Part shown: piece by piece, positions 7,930 through 16,449 of the stretch
Position numbering within the stretch: position 1 is the first letter of the stretch
How the letters are laid out: every line of letters starts with the position of its first letter
Origin: Duganella sp. 1411
GTDB lineage: Bacteria; Pseudomonadota; Gammaproteobacteria; Burkholderiales; Burkholderiaceae_D
Reading direction: 5' to 3'
DNA: 64,000 bases
Assembly (NCBI RefSeq): GCF_017833525.1
Contig: NZ_JAFICD010000006.1
Location: 62,001-126,000, forward strand
Program-made: the position numbers and the translations under genes
The notes under the pieces: model-generated
Databases searched by the model: none
The model's input: only the letters and a program-made list of their open reading frames with translations
Told to the model about the DNA's origin: nothing

Positions 7930-9087
7930 GTGAACGATATTTCCAAAAAAGAACAGCTATACGAGCTGATCCGCGCCAACCCCTTCATCTCCCAGCAGGA
8001 TCTGGCGGTCGGCCTGCGCCTGTCGCGCTCGGCCGTGGCCGGCCACATCGCCAGCCTGATCCGCGAGCGCCGCTTGCTGGGCCGGGCCTACGTGCTGCCC
8101 GATAAGCGCCCGGTGCTGTGCATCGGCGCGGCCAACCTGGACCGCAAGCTGCGCTCCATCGCCAGCATGCAGCTGGGGACCTCCAATCCCGCCACCGCCG
8201 AGGAGGTCTACGGCGGCGTGGCCCGCAACATCGCCGAGAACCTGGCGCGCCTGAATCTGCCGACCGCGCTGCTGACCGCCCTGGGGGACGACGGCGCCGG
8301 GCGCGCCCTGCAGGACCACGCGGAACACGCCGGCATCGACACGCGCGGCTCGCTCACGCTGACAGACACCGCCACCGGCACCTACACCGCCATCCTCGAC
8401 GAGCGCGGCGAACTGGTGGTGGCGCTGGCCGACATGGCGCTGTACGACCGCATGACGCCGGAGTTCCTGGCCAACCGGCTGCCGCAGCGCGCCGCCGCCT
8501 CGATGACGGTGGCGGATTTGAACCTGCCGGCCGACAGCGTCAGCCTGCTGCTGGAGGGCGCCCGCGCCGACCACGTGCCGCTGGTGCTGGTGGCGGTGTC
8601 GCAGCCGAAGATGACGCGCCTGCCGGCCGACCTGGCCGGCCTGCGCCTGCTGATACTCAATCGCGGCGAACTGGAAACGCTGGCCGGGCGCGCGCTGCCG
8701 ACCGAGGCCGACGTGCGCCTGGCCTGCCGCGCGGTGCAGGCGCGCGGCGCGCGCGACCTGGTCGTCACCTGCGGCGGCCAGGGCGTGTTCCACACCCGCG
8801 ATGGCGAGCTGGTATGGCTGGCCGCGCACGAGGTGGACGTGGTCGACGTCACCGGCGCCGGCGACGCCTTCTCGGCCGCCGTCTGCTGGTCGCTCTACCA
8901 GGGCAGCGACGATCTGACGCTGGCCTGCCGCCGCGGCCTGAAGGCCGCCGCGATGACGCTGGAAAGCCACGACACCGTCTCGCCCATGCTGGCCGCCGAC
9001 GTGCTCGACGAAATCCAGGACTTCAATACGACGCCGATCTTGCCGCACCACGCGAGCTTCGAGCCTCCCCTCTTCCATAAGGACTGA
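7930..9087 (+). CDS. psuK: Pseudouridine kinase with N-terminal winged-helix domain (PfkB family)
   Basis: The start chosen is GTG at 7930, preceded by AGGA and beginning VNDISKKEQL; the longer ATG frame adds 18 residues that are really promoter and operator. The 385-residue product has a helix-turn-helix segment in residues ~5-60 (ISQQDLAVGLRLSRSAVAGH) followed by a PfkB ribokinase-type domain (~65-385) with the catalytic VTGAGDAFSAA motif. PfkB enzymes paired with PsuG phosphorylate pseudouridine to its 5'-phosphate. The extra HTH resembles other PfkB kinases fused to MarR/DeoR-like domains and suggests that the enzyme also regulates its own operon. The gene lies 3 bp before psuG. Confidence 0.85.
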   Translation: MNDISKKEQLYELIRANPFISQQDLAVGLRLSRSAVAGHIASLIRERRLLGRAYVLPDKRPVLCIGAANLDRKLRSIASMQLGTSNPATAEEVYGGVARNIAENLARLNLPTALLTALGDDGAGRALQDHAEHAGIDTRGSLTLTDTATGTYTAILDERGELVVALADMALYDRMTPEFLANRLPQRAAASMTVADLNLPADSVSLLLEGARADHVPLVLVAVSQPKMTRLPADLAGLRLLILNRGELETLAGRALPTEADVRLACRAVQARGARDLVVTCGGQGVFHTRDGELVWLAAHEVDVVDVTGAGDAFSAAVCWSLYQGSDDLTLACRRGLKAAAMTLESHDTVSPMLAADVLDEIQDFNTTPILPHHASFEPPLFHKD

Positions 9088-9090
9088 CCC

Positions 9091-10002
9091 ATGCACCAAT
9101 TCCTGTTGTTCTCCGCCGAAGTGGCGGCCGCCCGCGCCGCCGGCAAACCGATCGTCGCGCTGGAATCGACCATCATCTCGCACGGCATGCCGTACCCACA
9201 GAACGTCAACATGGCGCGCGAGGTCGAACAAATCATCCGCGACGGCGGCGCCGTGCCGGCCACCATCGCCGTCATCGGCGGCAAGATCTGCATCGGCCTG
9301 TCGGAAGAGCAGCTCGAATTGCTGGGCACCTCGCCCGACGCCATGAAGGTCAGCCGCCGCGACCTGCCCTACGCGCTGGCGCAATCCAAACTGGGCGCCA
9401 CCACGGTGGCGGCGACGATGATCTGCGCCCAACTGGCCGGCATCCAGGTGTTCGTCACCGGCGGCATCGGCGGCGTGCACCGGGGCGCGGAAACCAGCTT
9501 CGATATCTCGGCCGACCTGCAGGAGCTGGCGCGCACCTCGGTGGCGGTGGTGTGCGCCGGCGTCAAATCGATCCTCGACATCGGCCTGACCTTGGAATAC
9601 CTGGAGACGCACGGCGTGCCGGTGGTCAGCGTCGGCCAGCGCGGCTTCCCCGCCTTCTTCACGCGCGAAAGCGGCTTCAACGCCGACTTCCAGCTCGACA
9701 CCCCGGCCGAACAGGCGGCCTTCATCCAGACCAAGTGGCAGCTCGGCCTCGCCGGCGGCATCGTCGTCAGCAATCCGGTGCCGGCAGCGGAGGCGATGCC
9801 GAAGGCGGAGATCGATGCCATCACCCTGCAGGCGTTGGGCGAAGCGGACGCGCAAGGCGTCACCGGCAAGCACGTCACGCCGTTCCTGCTCGACCGCATC
9901 AAGCAGCTGACCGCGGGCCGCAGCCTGGCCACCAACATCGCGCTGGTGAAGAACAACGCCCGCTGCGGCGCCGCGCTGGCCTGCGCCATGCAGTCGCACT
10001 AA
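9091..10002 (+). CDS. psuG: Pseudouridine-5'-phosphate glycosidase
   Basis: A 303-residue protein of the usual PsuG length. It breaks the C-C glycosidic bond of pseudouridine 5'-phosphate to give uracil and ribose 5-phosphate. Diagnostic segments are ALESTIISHGMPYPQN near the N-terminus, the VTGGIGGVHRGAE block (residues ~129-141), and the VSVGQRGFPAFFTRESGF stretch. The ribosome site AAGGA lies in the end of psuK and the ATG follows the psuK stop by 3 bp, so the two genes are one unit. Pseudouridine comes from RNA breakdown, which fits the nucleoside-scavenging neighbourhood. Confidence 0.95.
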   Translation: MHQFLLFSAEVAAARAAGKPIVALESTIISHGMPYPQNVNMAREVEQIIRDGGAVPATIAVIGGKICIGLSEEQLELLGTSPDAMKVSRRDLPYALAQSKLGATTVAATMICAQLAGIQVFVTGGIGGVHRGAETSFDISADLQELARTSVAVVCAGVKSILDIGLTLEYLETHGVPVVSVGQRGFPAFFTRESGFNADFQLDTPAEQAAFIQTKWQLGLAGGIVVSNPVPAAEAMPKAEIDAITLQALGEADAQGVTGKHVTPFLLDRIKQLTAGRSLATNIALVKNNARCGAALACAMQSH

Positions 10003-10027
10003 TCGCGCCAACCGAGGCTAGCCCGCC

Positions 10028-10945
10028 ATGTCCATCGACCTGAAACAACTGAGGTACTTCCTGGCAGTCGCCGAGGAAAAGAGTTTTAGCCGCGCCGCCG
10101 AGCGCCTGCACATCTCGCAACCGCCCCTCAGCCAGCAGATCATGAAACTGGAGAGCGAGCTCGGTGTCAAACTGTTCGCCCGCACCACCCGCACCTTCGA
10201 GCTGACGGTGGCCGGCAAGGCGCTCATGAACGAGGCGTCCGACCTGCTGGCGAAGATGCGCATGACGATCGACACCATCCGCCAGATCGACCGCGGCGAG
10301 GTGGGACGACTGCGCGTGGGCATCGTCGGCTCGGCGATGTGGGGGCCGATCCCGAGCCTGCTGGAGGAGTTCCAGACCAAGTATCCGCGCGTGACGTGGA
10401 CCCTGCACGAGCTGGGCCCGACCTTGCAATACGAAGCGCTGCGCGCCAAGCAGGTGGACGTCGGCTTCTGGCGCGAGCCCAAACTCGACGAAGACGATCT
10501 GCGGCAGGACAACCTGCGCCAGGAGCTGTGCTTCCGCGAGGACGTATGCGTGGCCATCAACGAGCACCACCCGCTGGCCAAGGAGGAAGCGATCGAATTG
10601 ATGGACATCGCCGACGAGCCGATGCTCACGCTGGCGCTGGACAAGTCGTCGTTCCCGCGCTACCTGATCCAGTGCTGCGTGAAGGCCGGCTTCCAGCCGA
10701 CGATCTTCCAGGAGGCGTCCGAGCCGCAAACCTTGCTGGCGATGGTGGGCGCGGGGCTGGGCGTGGCGCTGCTGCCGGAGACCACCAGCCGTATCGGCTG
10801 GCCCGGCGTGGTATTCCTGCCAATCCGCAGCAACCCGCCGTCGGCCAATCTGTACATCACCTACACCACGCTGGACGACGCGCCGGTGGTGCGGGCGTTC
10901 CTGAACATCCTCAACCCCGCGAAACCCGCACAGCCTGGGGTCTGA
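10028..10945 (+). CDS. LysR-family transcriptional regulator
   Basis: A 305-residue protein with the standard LysR layout: an N-terminal winged HTH (residues ~4-62, LKQLRYFLAVAEEKSFSRAA then QPPLSQQIMKLE) and a C-terminal effector-binding domain from ~90 to 295. The gene starts 25 bp after psuG with a poor ribosome site, so it may be expressed weakly from read-through. It could regulate psuKG or the convergent pcp unit; nothing in the sequence decides this. The last codons and the TGA stop lie inside a perfect 12-bp-stem palindrome, suggesting that the natural end of the gene was altered or supplied by a repeat insertion. Confidence 0.9.
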   Translation: MSIDLKQLRYFLAVAEEKSFSRAAERLHISQPPLSQQIMKLESELGVKLFARTTRTFELTVAGKALMNEASDLLAKMRMTIDTIRQIDRGEVGRLRVGIVGSAMWGPIPSLLEEFQTKYPRVTWTLHELGPTLQYEALRAKQVDVGFWREPKLDEDDLRQDNLRQELCFREDVCVAINEHHPLAKEEAIELMDIADEPMLTLALDKSSFPRYLIQCCVKAGFQPTIFQEASEPQTLLAMVGAGLGVALLPETTSRIGWPGVVFLPIRSNPPSANLYITYTTLDDAPVVRAFLNILNPAKPAQPGV

Positions 10946-10964
10946 CCCGTTTGGGTCAGACCCC
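10937..10964. terminator. Perfect 12-4-12 hairpin at the LysR stop codon
   Basis: GGGGTCTGACCC (10937-10948) and GGGTCAGACCCC (10953-10964) pair perfectly around a GTTT loop. The LysR stop codon TGA is in the left arm. No T-run follows on either strand, so it may be a repeat element that limits transcription between the convergent LysR and pcp genes rather than a classic terminator. Confidence 0.6.
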
Positions 10965-11009
10965 TGCGGCCGGCGGCGGCGCCGGAGTTCGCGGCAAGGC
11001 GCAGGAGGG

Positions 11010-11660
11010 TCAGTGCGTCACGCCGCCCGCCTCGCGCACATCGACGGTGTGCGCGAGCGTGGTGCGGATGGCGATGCGCAGGCCTTCGACCATGTCGTCG
11101 AGCCGCATGCTGGCGGTGCCGGGATGCCGGGCCGCCTGCTGCGGCAGATACGGAATGTGGATAAAGCCGGCGCGCATGGTCGTGCCCCACTCGCTGGCCT
11201 GGTGCATCAAACCGTAGAACACGTGGTTGCAAACGAAGGTGCCGGCGCTTTGCGACACCGACGACGGCAGGCCGGCCTCGCGCAGCGCCTGCACGATCGC
11301 CTTGATCGGCAATGTCGAGAAGTAGGCGGCGGGGCCGCCGGTGACGATGGGCTGGTCGACGATCTGGCGCAGCTGGTTGTCCGCGATGGGCGCGTCGTCG
11401 ATGTTGATGGCGATGCGCTCGACCGACAGATCGACGCGGCCGCCGGCCTGGCCGACGGCGATCACGATACTCGGGTGCAGCTCCTCGAGCGCCTGGTGCA
11501 TCGCCTTTCGCGCCTGGCCGAACACGCACGGCAGCTGGCGCGCATGCACGACAAAATCGCCTTCATGCCAACCCTCCAGGGCGCGCACCGCCTCCCATGA
11601 AGGGTTGATCGTCTCCTGGTTGAAGGGCTCGAAACCAGTCAACAATATGATCTTTTTCAT
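11010..11660 (-). CDS. pcp: Pyroglutamyl-peptidase I (pyrrolidone-carboxylate peptidase)
   Basis: A 216-residue cysteine peptidase of family C15 that removes N-terminal pyroglutamate from peptides in the cytoplasm. The catalytic triad falls exactly at the family positions: E81 (in SVERIAIN), C144 (in GTFVCNHVFYG) and H168 (in GFIHIPYLPQQ). The N-terminal LLTGFEPFNQETINPSWEAV is diagnostic. It is the last gene of a minus-strand set with the DUF969/DUF979 membrane pair, which suggests that the released pyroglutamate, or the peptides, are linked to that pair. Confidence 0.95.
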   Translation of the reverse strand: MKKIILLTGFEPFNQETINPSWEAVRALEGWHEGDFVVHARQLPCVFGQARKAMHQALEELHPSIVIAVGQAGGRVDLSVERIAINIDDAPIADNQLRQIVDQPIVTGGPAAYFSTLPIKAIVQALREAGLPSSVSQSAGTFVCNHVFYGLMHQASEWGTTMRAGFIHIPYLPQQAARHPGTASMRLDDMVEGLRIAIRTTLAHTVDVREAGGVTH

Positions 11661-11716
11661 CAGCTTAACTCCACACTCAACTTCCAGGCTGCTACTCTAA
11701 CCTAAATGATTGTCGT

Positions 11717-12673
11717 TTACATGTTCAGAAGAAAATACAGTAGTGCAATATTGGCAAGCAATAGCGGCAACGCGGTCGCCACCTGGATTTTGACGACGGC
11801 GTTCTTGTCGGGCAGGTCGAGCAGCGCCGCCGGCACGATGTTGAAGTTGGCCGCCATCGGCGTCATCAAGGTGCCGCAGTAGGCGCTGAACATGCCGATC
11901 GCCGCCATGACCGCGGGGTTAGCGTGGTACACGCCGACCAGCACCGGGATACCGACACCGCCGGCGATCACCGGAAAGGCCGCGAAGCCGTTGCCCATGA
12001 TGATAGTGAACAGCGCCATGCCGACGCAGTACACCGCCACCGCCACCAGCTTCACATCCATATTGATATACGACGTGACCACATGCGCCACCGCCTTGCC
12101 CATGCCCGCCTCGGTGAACAACAGCCCGAGCACCGCCAGCATGTGCGGCAGCACCACCGCCCAGCCCAGATGATCGATCAGCCGGCGCGATTCGCGCATC
12201 GCCTGCAGCGGCGTGGCGCGCGTCAGCCAGCACGCGGTGGCGACGGCGAACAGCGAACCGCAACCGAGGCTCACCAGCGTGGTGTTCTTCGGATCGAGCA
12301 GGAACAGGCCGTCGAATTTTACTTCCTTGAGCAAGGTCGAACCGATCATCGTCGTGATTGGAATGATCAGCGCGGGGATCAGCAGCTTGTGGCCGAGCGA
12401 ACGGGCGCTGTCGCGCCGCTGCTCCGGGGTGCGCTCGCCATAGCGGCCCAGCGCCACGCCGCCGAAGCCGGCGATCAGCGCCATCGTCACCATCAGCGCG
12501 CCCGCCGCCACCGGCGTCAAGCGCTCGCCGGCCAGGTACACCACCGCGTACAGCGCCCAGAACAGCGCGCTCGAATAGCGCCTGGGATTGTGGCGGTCGC
12601 GCAGCGCCATCAGCGCCACCAGCAGCAGGATCGCGCCGAGCACGATGTAAAAGAAATCGACCCTCAATATCAT
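11717..12673 (-). CDS. DUF979 membrane protein
   Basis: The start is the ATG at 12673 (MILRVDFFYIVLGAIL), which overlaps the upstream DUF969 stop in an ATGA. The longer frame adds 33 non-membrane residues from the other gene. The 318-residue product is highly hydrophobic, with about nine or ten membrane segments, and includes small-residue stretches such as MGNGFAAFPVIAGGVGIPV and a conserved-looking C-terminal GTLMTPMAANFNIVPAALL. It pairs with DUF969 as a likely two-subunit transporter of the ArsB/NhaD/CitM-like type. Association with pcp here suggests pyroglutamate or a related amide as substrate; this is inference and no function is proven from sequence. Confidence 0.8.
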   Translation of the reverse strand: MILRVDFFYIVLGAILLLVALMALRDRHNPRRYSSALFWALYAVVYLAGERLTPVAAGALMVTMALIAGFGGVALGRYGERTPEQRRDSARSLGHKLLIPALIIPITTMIGSTLLKEVKFDGLFLLDPKNTTLVSLGCGSLFAVATACWLTRATPLQAMRESRRLIDHLGWAVVLPHMLAVLGLLFTEAGMGKAVAHVVTSYINMDVKLVAVAVYCVGMALFTIIMGNGFAAFPVIAGGVGIPVLVGVYHANPAVMAAIGMFSAYCGTLMTPMAANFNIVPAALLDLPDKNAVVKIQVATALPLLLANIALLYFLLNM

Positions 12674-13368
12674 GGCCGGCCCTTCATCATCGCGCGGGCG
12701 ATATGCGCGTCGAGCCGGTGCAGGCGCCACGAATGGACGACGAACGCCGTCACCGCCGTCGGGATGCCCCACAGCGCGATGTGCAGCGGATCGACCTCCA
12801 GCCCCTCGCCGCGCAGGATGGTTTGCATCAGCACGATGGCGCCGAAGGCCACGAACACGTCCTCGCCGAAGAACAGGCCGACATTATCGGTGGCGGCGGA
12901 CATGGCGCGGATACGGTGGCGCAGCGCGTCGGTCAGCGCCGGATAGCGGTTCTCGGCCGCGCCCTCGGCCATCGGCGCGATCAGCGGGCGCACCATGTTC
13001 GGATGGCCGCCGATGCTGGTCAGGCCGAAGGCGGCGCTGATTTCGCGGATCGCCAGATAGACGATCAACAGGCGGCCGGTGGTGGCGGACTTGATGCGCG
13101 CGATCGACGCCTGCGCGTGCTCCTTCAAGCCGTAGCGCTCGAGCAGACCGATGGCCGCCAGCGGCAGCAGCAGGATCAGCGGCAGGTTGCGGGTCTTGAT
13201 GAAGGCGGCGCCCAGGGTGGCGAGCAAATGTTCGACGCCCATCGACGCGGCGAAGCCGGTGACGGCGCAGGCGGCGATCACCACCAGCACCGGATGGGCG
13301 CGCAACGCGAAGCCGAGCACGATAACGGCCACGCCCAGCAGCGGCCACAAATTAACGACAGTACTCAT
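12670..13368 (-). CDS. DUF969 membrane protein
   Basis: A 232-residue hydrophobic protein with about six membrane segments. It includes the motif-like stretch LTSIGGHPNMVRPLIAPMAE and, in the loop that follows, SAATDNVGLFFGEDVFVAFG, both rich in polar residues that could line a substrate path. It is translationally coupled (4-bp overlap) to the DUF979 gene, and the two families are normally found together. First gene of the DUF969 - DUF979 - pcp unit. A role in importing pyroglutamate or related compounds is inferred only from this neighbourhood. Confidence 0.8.
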   Translation of the reverse strand: MSTVVNLWPLLGVAVIVLGFALRAHPVLVVIAACAVTGFAASMGVEHLLATLGAAFIKTRNLPLILLLPLAAIGLLERYGLKEHAQASIARIKSATTGRLLIVYLAIREISAAFGLTSIGGHPNMVRPLIAPMAEGAAENRYPALTDALRHRIRAMSAATDNVGLFFGEDVFVAFGAIVLMQTILRGEGLEVDPLHIALWGIPTAVTAFVVHSWRLHRLDAHIARAMMKGRP

Positions 13369-13375
13369 TCAAACT

Positions 13376-13474
13376 CCAGGGTCAGGTCCACCATTTCTAC
13401 ACGAACCGGGCTGTAAGGCGATAAACCGCCGCCCTACGGTCAAGCCCGTGTAGAAATGGTGGACCTGACCCCGG
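13376..13474. repeat. Inverted doublet, GGGGTCAGGTCCACC family, copy 1
   Basis: The left arm (13376-13403) and right arm (13447-13474) are near-perfect reverse complements of about 28 bp carrying GTCAGGTCCACCATTTCTAC, separated by 43 bp of unrelated sequence. The same arms recur at 53067-53220 and 59520-59618. It fills the gap between the DUF969 gene and the TonB receptor terminator. Confidence 0.85.
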
Positions 13475-13481
13475 ATGTAAA

Positions 13482-13513
13482 AATCCCCGCGCACCTTGCG
13501 ATGCGCGGGGATT
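13482..13513 (-). terminator. Intrinsic terminator of the TonB receptor gene
   Basis: AATCCCCGCGCA (13482-13493) pairs with TGCGCGGGGATT (13502-13513) around an 8-nt loop. On the minus strand the stem is followed by a short T-run, 15 bp after the receptor stop codon. Confidence 0.8.
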
Positions 13514-13528
13514 GTTGTCGGCTTCGAT

Positions 13529-15862
13529 TTAGAAGTTGACCTTGAAGGTCGCGCCCCAGGTGCGCGGCTCGTTCAGCATGCCGGTCAGGTTGTCGAACTC
13601 GATCGCGCTCAACAAGACGATCTTGTTGGTGATGTTGCGGCCGAACGCGGCCACTTCATACTTGCCGTCGCCCCATTTGTAGCCGAGCCGTACGCCACCT
13701 TCGACCAGCGACTTGGCGCGGTATTCCGGCGCCGTGTACAGGAAGAAGTTATAGCCGCTGCGGTAGCTCCAGTCGGTCAGCGCGTACAGCTCGCCATTGG
13801 CGACGTCGGTGCTGTACTTGAGCGTGAAGTTGGCCTGGTGGCGCGGCGCGCGCGGCAGGTCGTTGCCATCGATCAGGACGTTGCCCGGGAAGCCGGCCGC
13901 CATCGGATCGGTCGGCGTGCAGCCCAGGCCGGCATTGTTGGCGAGGTTGCCGCAATACTGGACGCGCACTTTCTTGTCCTTGATCTCGGTGTCGTTGAAG
14001 CTGTAGCCGAGGGTCGTGCTGAAGCCGTAGCCCAGGTTGGCCTGGAAGTCCATCTCGATACCCTGGCCGGTGACCTTGTCGGCGTTGAGCAGCTGGTTCA
14101 TGTTGACCGTGCCGCTGCCGGCGGTCAACTGCTTGTCCTTCACGCGGTACTGGAACACGGCCGCGCTCAGGCGCGCGCGCTTGTCGAACAGGTCTTGCTT
14201 GACGCCGGCCTCGTACGACAGCGCCTTCTCGGCGCCGGCCATCGAAGGCACGTCGGACAGGCCGTTCAGGCGGCCCTGCATCGACGGCGCGCGGTAGCCG
14301 GTGGCCACGCGGGCGAACAGGTTGGTGTTCTTATCGAGCTCATAGGTGCCGCTCAGGTCCCAGCTGACGTTGTGCGAGCTGCTGTTGAGGGTATGCGGCA
14401 CCGTGACCAGCACGTTGGAGGCGTCGAAGTCGGTGCGCGAGGCCCGGAAGTCCTTGCTGTCGTCGGTGTAGCGCAAGCCGCCGCGCAGTTTGAACTTGTC
14501 CGTGACCGTGTAATTGAGCGAGCCGAACGCGGCCCACGACTTGGCGTCCTGGAACTGGCGCGCAAAGGGGATGTTCTGCGGGTTGCCGGCGGCGAAGGAA
14601 TTGAAGCTGATGCTGTCGATCTGGATGTTCTCTTTGAAGTAGAACAGCCCGCCGATCCATTGCAGCGGGCCCTTGTAGTTGGACTCGGCGCGGAACTCCT
14701 GCGAGAACTGCTTGTGGTTCGGCAGCAAGTCCGCCGTCTCGACCGGGAACGGAATCCGGCCCGGGCCGTACGGTGGCGCGAACACGGCGCCGTAGCCACC
14801 GTCGACGTCGGCGCGGCTGTTGAACTTGAGCTTTTCGTAGCCGGTGATCGAGTGCAGCGTGATGTCGGCCAGGTTGTACTTCAGGCGCATGCTGCCGCCC
14901 TTGGTTTCCAGCTTCTGGTAGTTGACGCCGTCGCTCGGATAGGAGCCGTAGTCGAAGCCGTCGACGATGTCGTTGGTGCCCTGCTTGATGATGTTGGCGC
15001 GGAACAGGGTGGCGCTGCCGTGGTAGTTGCGCTGGTGGTAATTAAACAGCGCGCTAAAGTCCTTGTTCGGCTGCACCAGCGCCTGCAGGCGGAAGGCGTT
15101 GTCGCCGTAGCCTTCGAAGTCCTGGGTGCCCTTGCCCGGGGTCGGGTTGGTGTTGTGCACGCGGTCGTCGCGGTGCTGGGTGGTGCCGGAGAAGCGCAGC
15201 GCCACGGTGTCGCTGACCGGGAAGTTGAACGCGCCCTCGGCGTTCTTGGCCGAGTAGTTACCGATGCCCAGCTGCAGATACCCTTCCTGCTTGAACACCG
15301 GCTTGGCCGAGTCGAACTTGATCACGCCGGCCGGCGAGTTGCGGCCGAACAGCGTGCCCTGCGGACCGCGCAGCACTTCCACCTGGTCGACGTCGAACAC
15401 CGGGAAGCCCTTGAGCATGGCGTTTTCCTGCACGATGTCGTCCATCACGTAGCCGACCGGCTGCGAGGCGTTGAGGTCGAAGTCGGTGTTGCCCAGGCCG
15501 CGGATGTAGAAGCGCGGGAAGGCGCGGCCGTAGTCGGATTCGATGTTCAGCGAGGGCGAGCGGCCCGACAGCACGCGGATGTCGCCGGCGCCCGAGGTCA
15601 GCACGTCGAGCTTGTCGCCCTTGATGGTGGCGATCGACATCGGCACGTCCTTGATGTTCTCCGCGCGGCGCTGGGCGGTGACGATCACGGTCTCGAGCTG
15701 GCCCTTGGTGGCCGGGGCGGTGGTCGCGGACGCGGCGTCCTGCCCCTCGGCGGCGGCGGCCGCTTCGGCTTCGGCGGCCAGGGCCGGGTGCAGCGGGAAG
15801 GCGCTCGCCACGGCCAGGGCGATCAACGACCGCACTGCGAAACCACTACTAATTTTGCTCAT
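13529..15862 (-). CDS. TonB-dependent outer-membrane receptor
   Basis: The start is the ATG at 15862 (MSKISSGFAVRSLIALAVAS), which has GGGAGCAGC upstream and opens a signal peptide ending near ALAAEAE; the longer frame adds 35 untypical residues. The 777-residue product has a TonB box-like region (LETVIVTAQRR), a plug domain (DVPMSIATIKGD, VEVLRGPQGTLFGRNSPAGVI) and a C-terminal beta-barrel ending in FKVNF. It belongs to the Fe-siderophore/'IroN-CirA-FecA-like' general class, so the substrate is not visible. It is transcribed away from the adjacent nucleoside ABC importer, which makes nucleoside or nucleotide uptake a possible but unproven role. It has its own terminator. Confidence 0.9.
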   Translation of the reverse strand: MSKISSGFAVRSLIALAVASAFPLHPALAAEAEAAAAAEGQDAASATTAPATKGQLETVIVTAQRRAENIKDVPMSIATIKGDKLDVLTSGAGDIRVLSGRSPSLNIESDYGRAFPRFYIRGLGNTDFDLNASQPVGYVMDDIVQENAMLKGFPVFDVDQVEVLRGPQGTLFGRNSPAGVIKFDSAKPVFKQEGYLQLGIGNYSAKNAEGAFNFPVSDTVALRFSGTTQHRDDRVHNTNPTPGKGTQDFEGYGDNAFRLQALVQPNKDFSALFNYHQRNYHGSATLFRANIIKQGTNDIVDGFDYGSYPSDGVNYQKLETKGGSMRLKYNLADITLHSITGYEKLKFNSRADVDGGYGAVFAPPYGPGRIPFPVETADLLPNHKQFSQEFRAESNYKGPLQWIGGLFYFKENIQIDSISFNSFAAGNPQNIPFARQFQDAKSWAAFGSLNYTVTDKFKLRGGLRYTDDSKDFRASRTDFDASNVLVTVPHTLNSSSHNVSWDLSGTYELDKNTNLFARVATGYRAPSMQGRLNGLSDVPSMAGAEKALSYEAGVKQDLFDKRARLSAAVFQYRVKDKQLTAGSGTVNMNQLLNADKVTGQGIEMDFQANLGYGFSTTLGYSFNDTEIKDKKVRVQYCGNLANNAGLGCTPTDPMAAGFPGNVLIDGNDLPRAPRHQANFTLKYSTDVANGELYALTDWSYRSGYNFFLYTAPEYRAKSLVEGGVRLGYKWGDGKYEVAAFGRNITNKIVLLSAIEFDNLTGMLNEPRTWGATFKVNF

Positions 15863-16449
15863 ATATGCTGCTCCCGGGGATAAGTTTGGATGGTATTTGT
15901 TGTTATCCCAATTATCGTAGCATGGAAAAAAATGACAGAAACCCACTTTTTCAGTGATTCGATTCATATCTATTTTGTATAAATAGCTAAATAAAATCGA
16001 ATTTGTCGTACATATCCAGGCTGATGCATAGTAGTGGATTGCTTAAAAAATAGCCGCGACGCTAGCGAAACCGGGCTCAACTTGCGTAACAGAAGGCACT
16101 TTGCCGATGACGGCGCGTTTCGTACCAGCCCGCTTGGCAGGCCGATGACGGCTTATCCAAATGGCACAAAGTTTTTCCAAAAGGACAAAAAGCAACAATA
16201 TAAAAATATTTAATTCGGCGCCGACTGTTGCGGCAGTGCGACATGGCCGATCCTGGGGGAGCCTGTCGCGCCGCGCGGGGTGCCGGCATCGCTGCCATTT
16301 AAACAAGCTTTCGGCGCACCGCCGGCGCCGGCGCCGGCCAAGTCAGAGGGAAAGCTCTAAAAATCAGGGGTTTGCCGCTAGAAAACGCCGCCGGATTAGA
16401 TGTTTCGCCCAATAAAAATATACAATATCGATCTTCCAGGAGCCTACTC
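15863..16449. other. Divergent intergenic region, TonB receptor / BMP protein
   Basis: A stretch of 587 bp that is locally AT-rich compared with its surroundings, especially 15890-16030 and 16170-16215. No convincing gene was found; small open frames here have no ribosome site and unusual composition. It contains a GCCGGC-rich self-complementary stretch near 16320-16340 and a possible -10 element (TACAAT, 16421-16426) for the BMP gene with no good -35. It presumably carries both divergent promoters. Confidence 0.6.

Noticed and set aside
13376..13474. CRISPR-like repeat arrangement
   Set aside because: Only two arms, in inverted orientation, with no spacer array and no cas genes nearby. It is a dispersed palindromic repeat.
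13496..15883. 795-residue open frame on the plus strand
   Set aside because: Antisense to the TonB receptor gene, with no recognisable domain.
16043..16306. Minus-strand frames upstream of the TonB receptor
   Set aside because: No start signal, two overlapping frames with different unlikely proteins. More probably non-coding.
16320..16440. Possible purine riboswitch before the BMP gene
   Set aside because: I looked for the conserved purine-aptamer core and paired arms because of the nucleoside context and could not build it.
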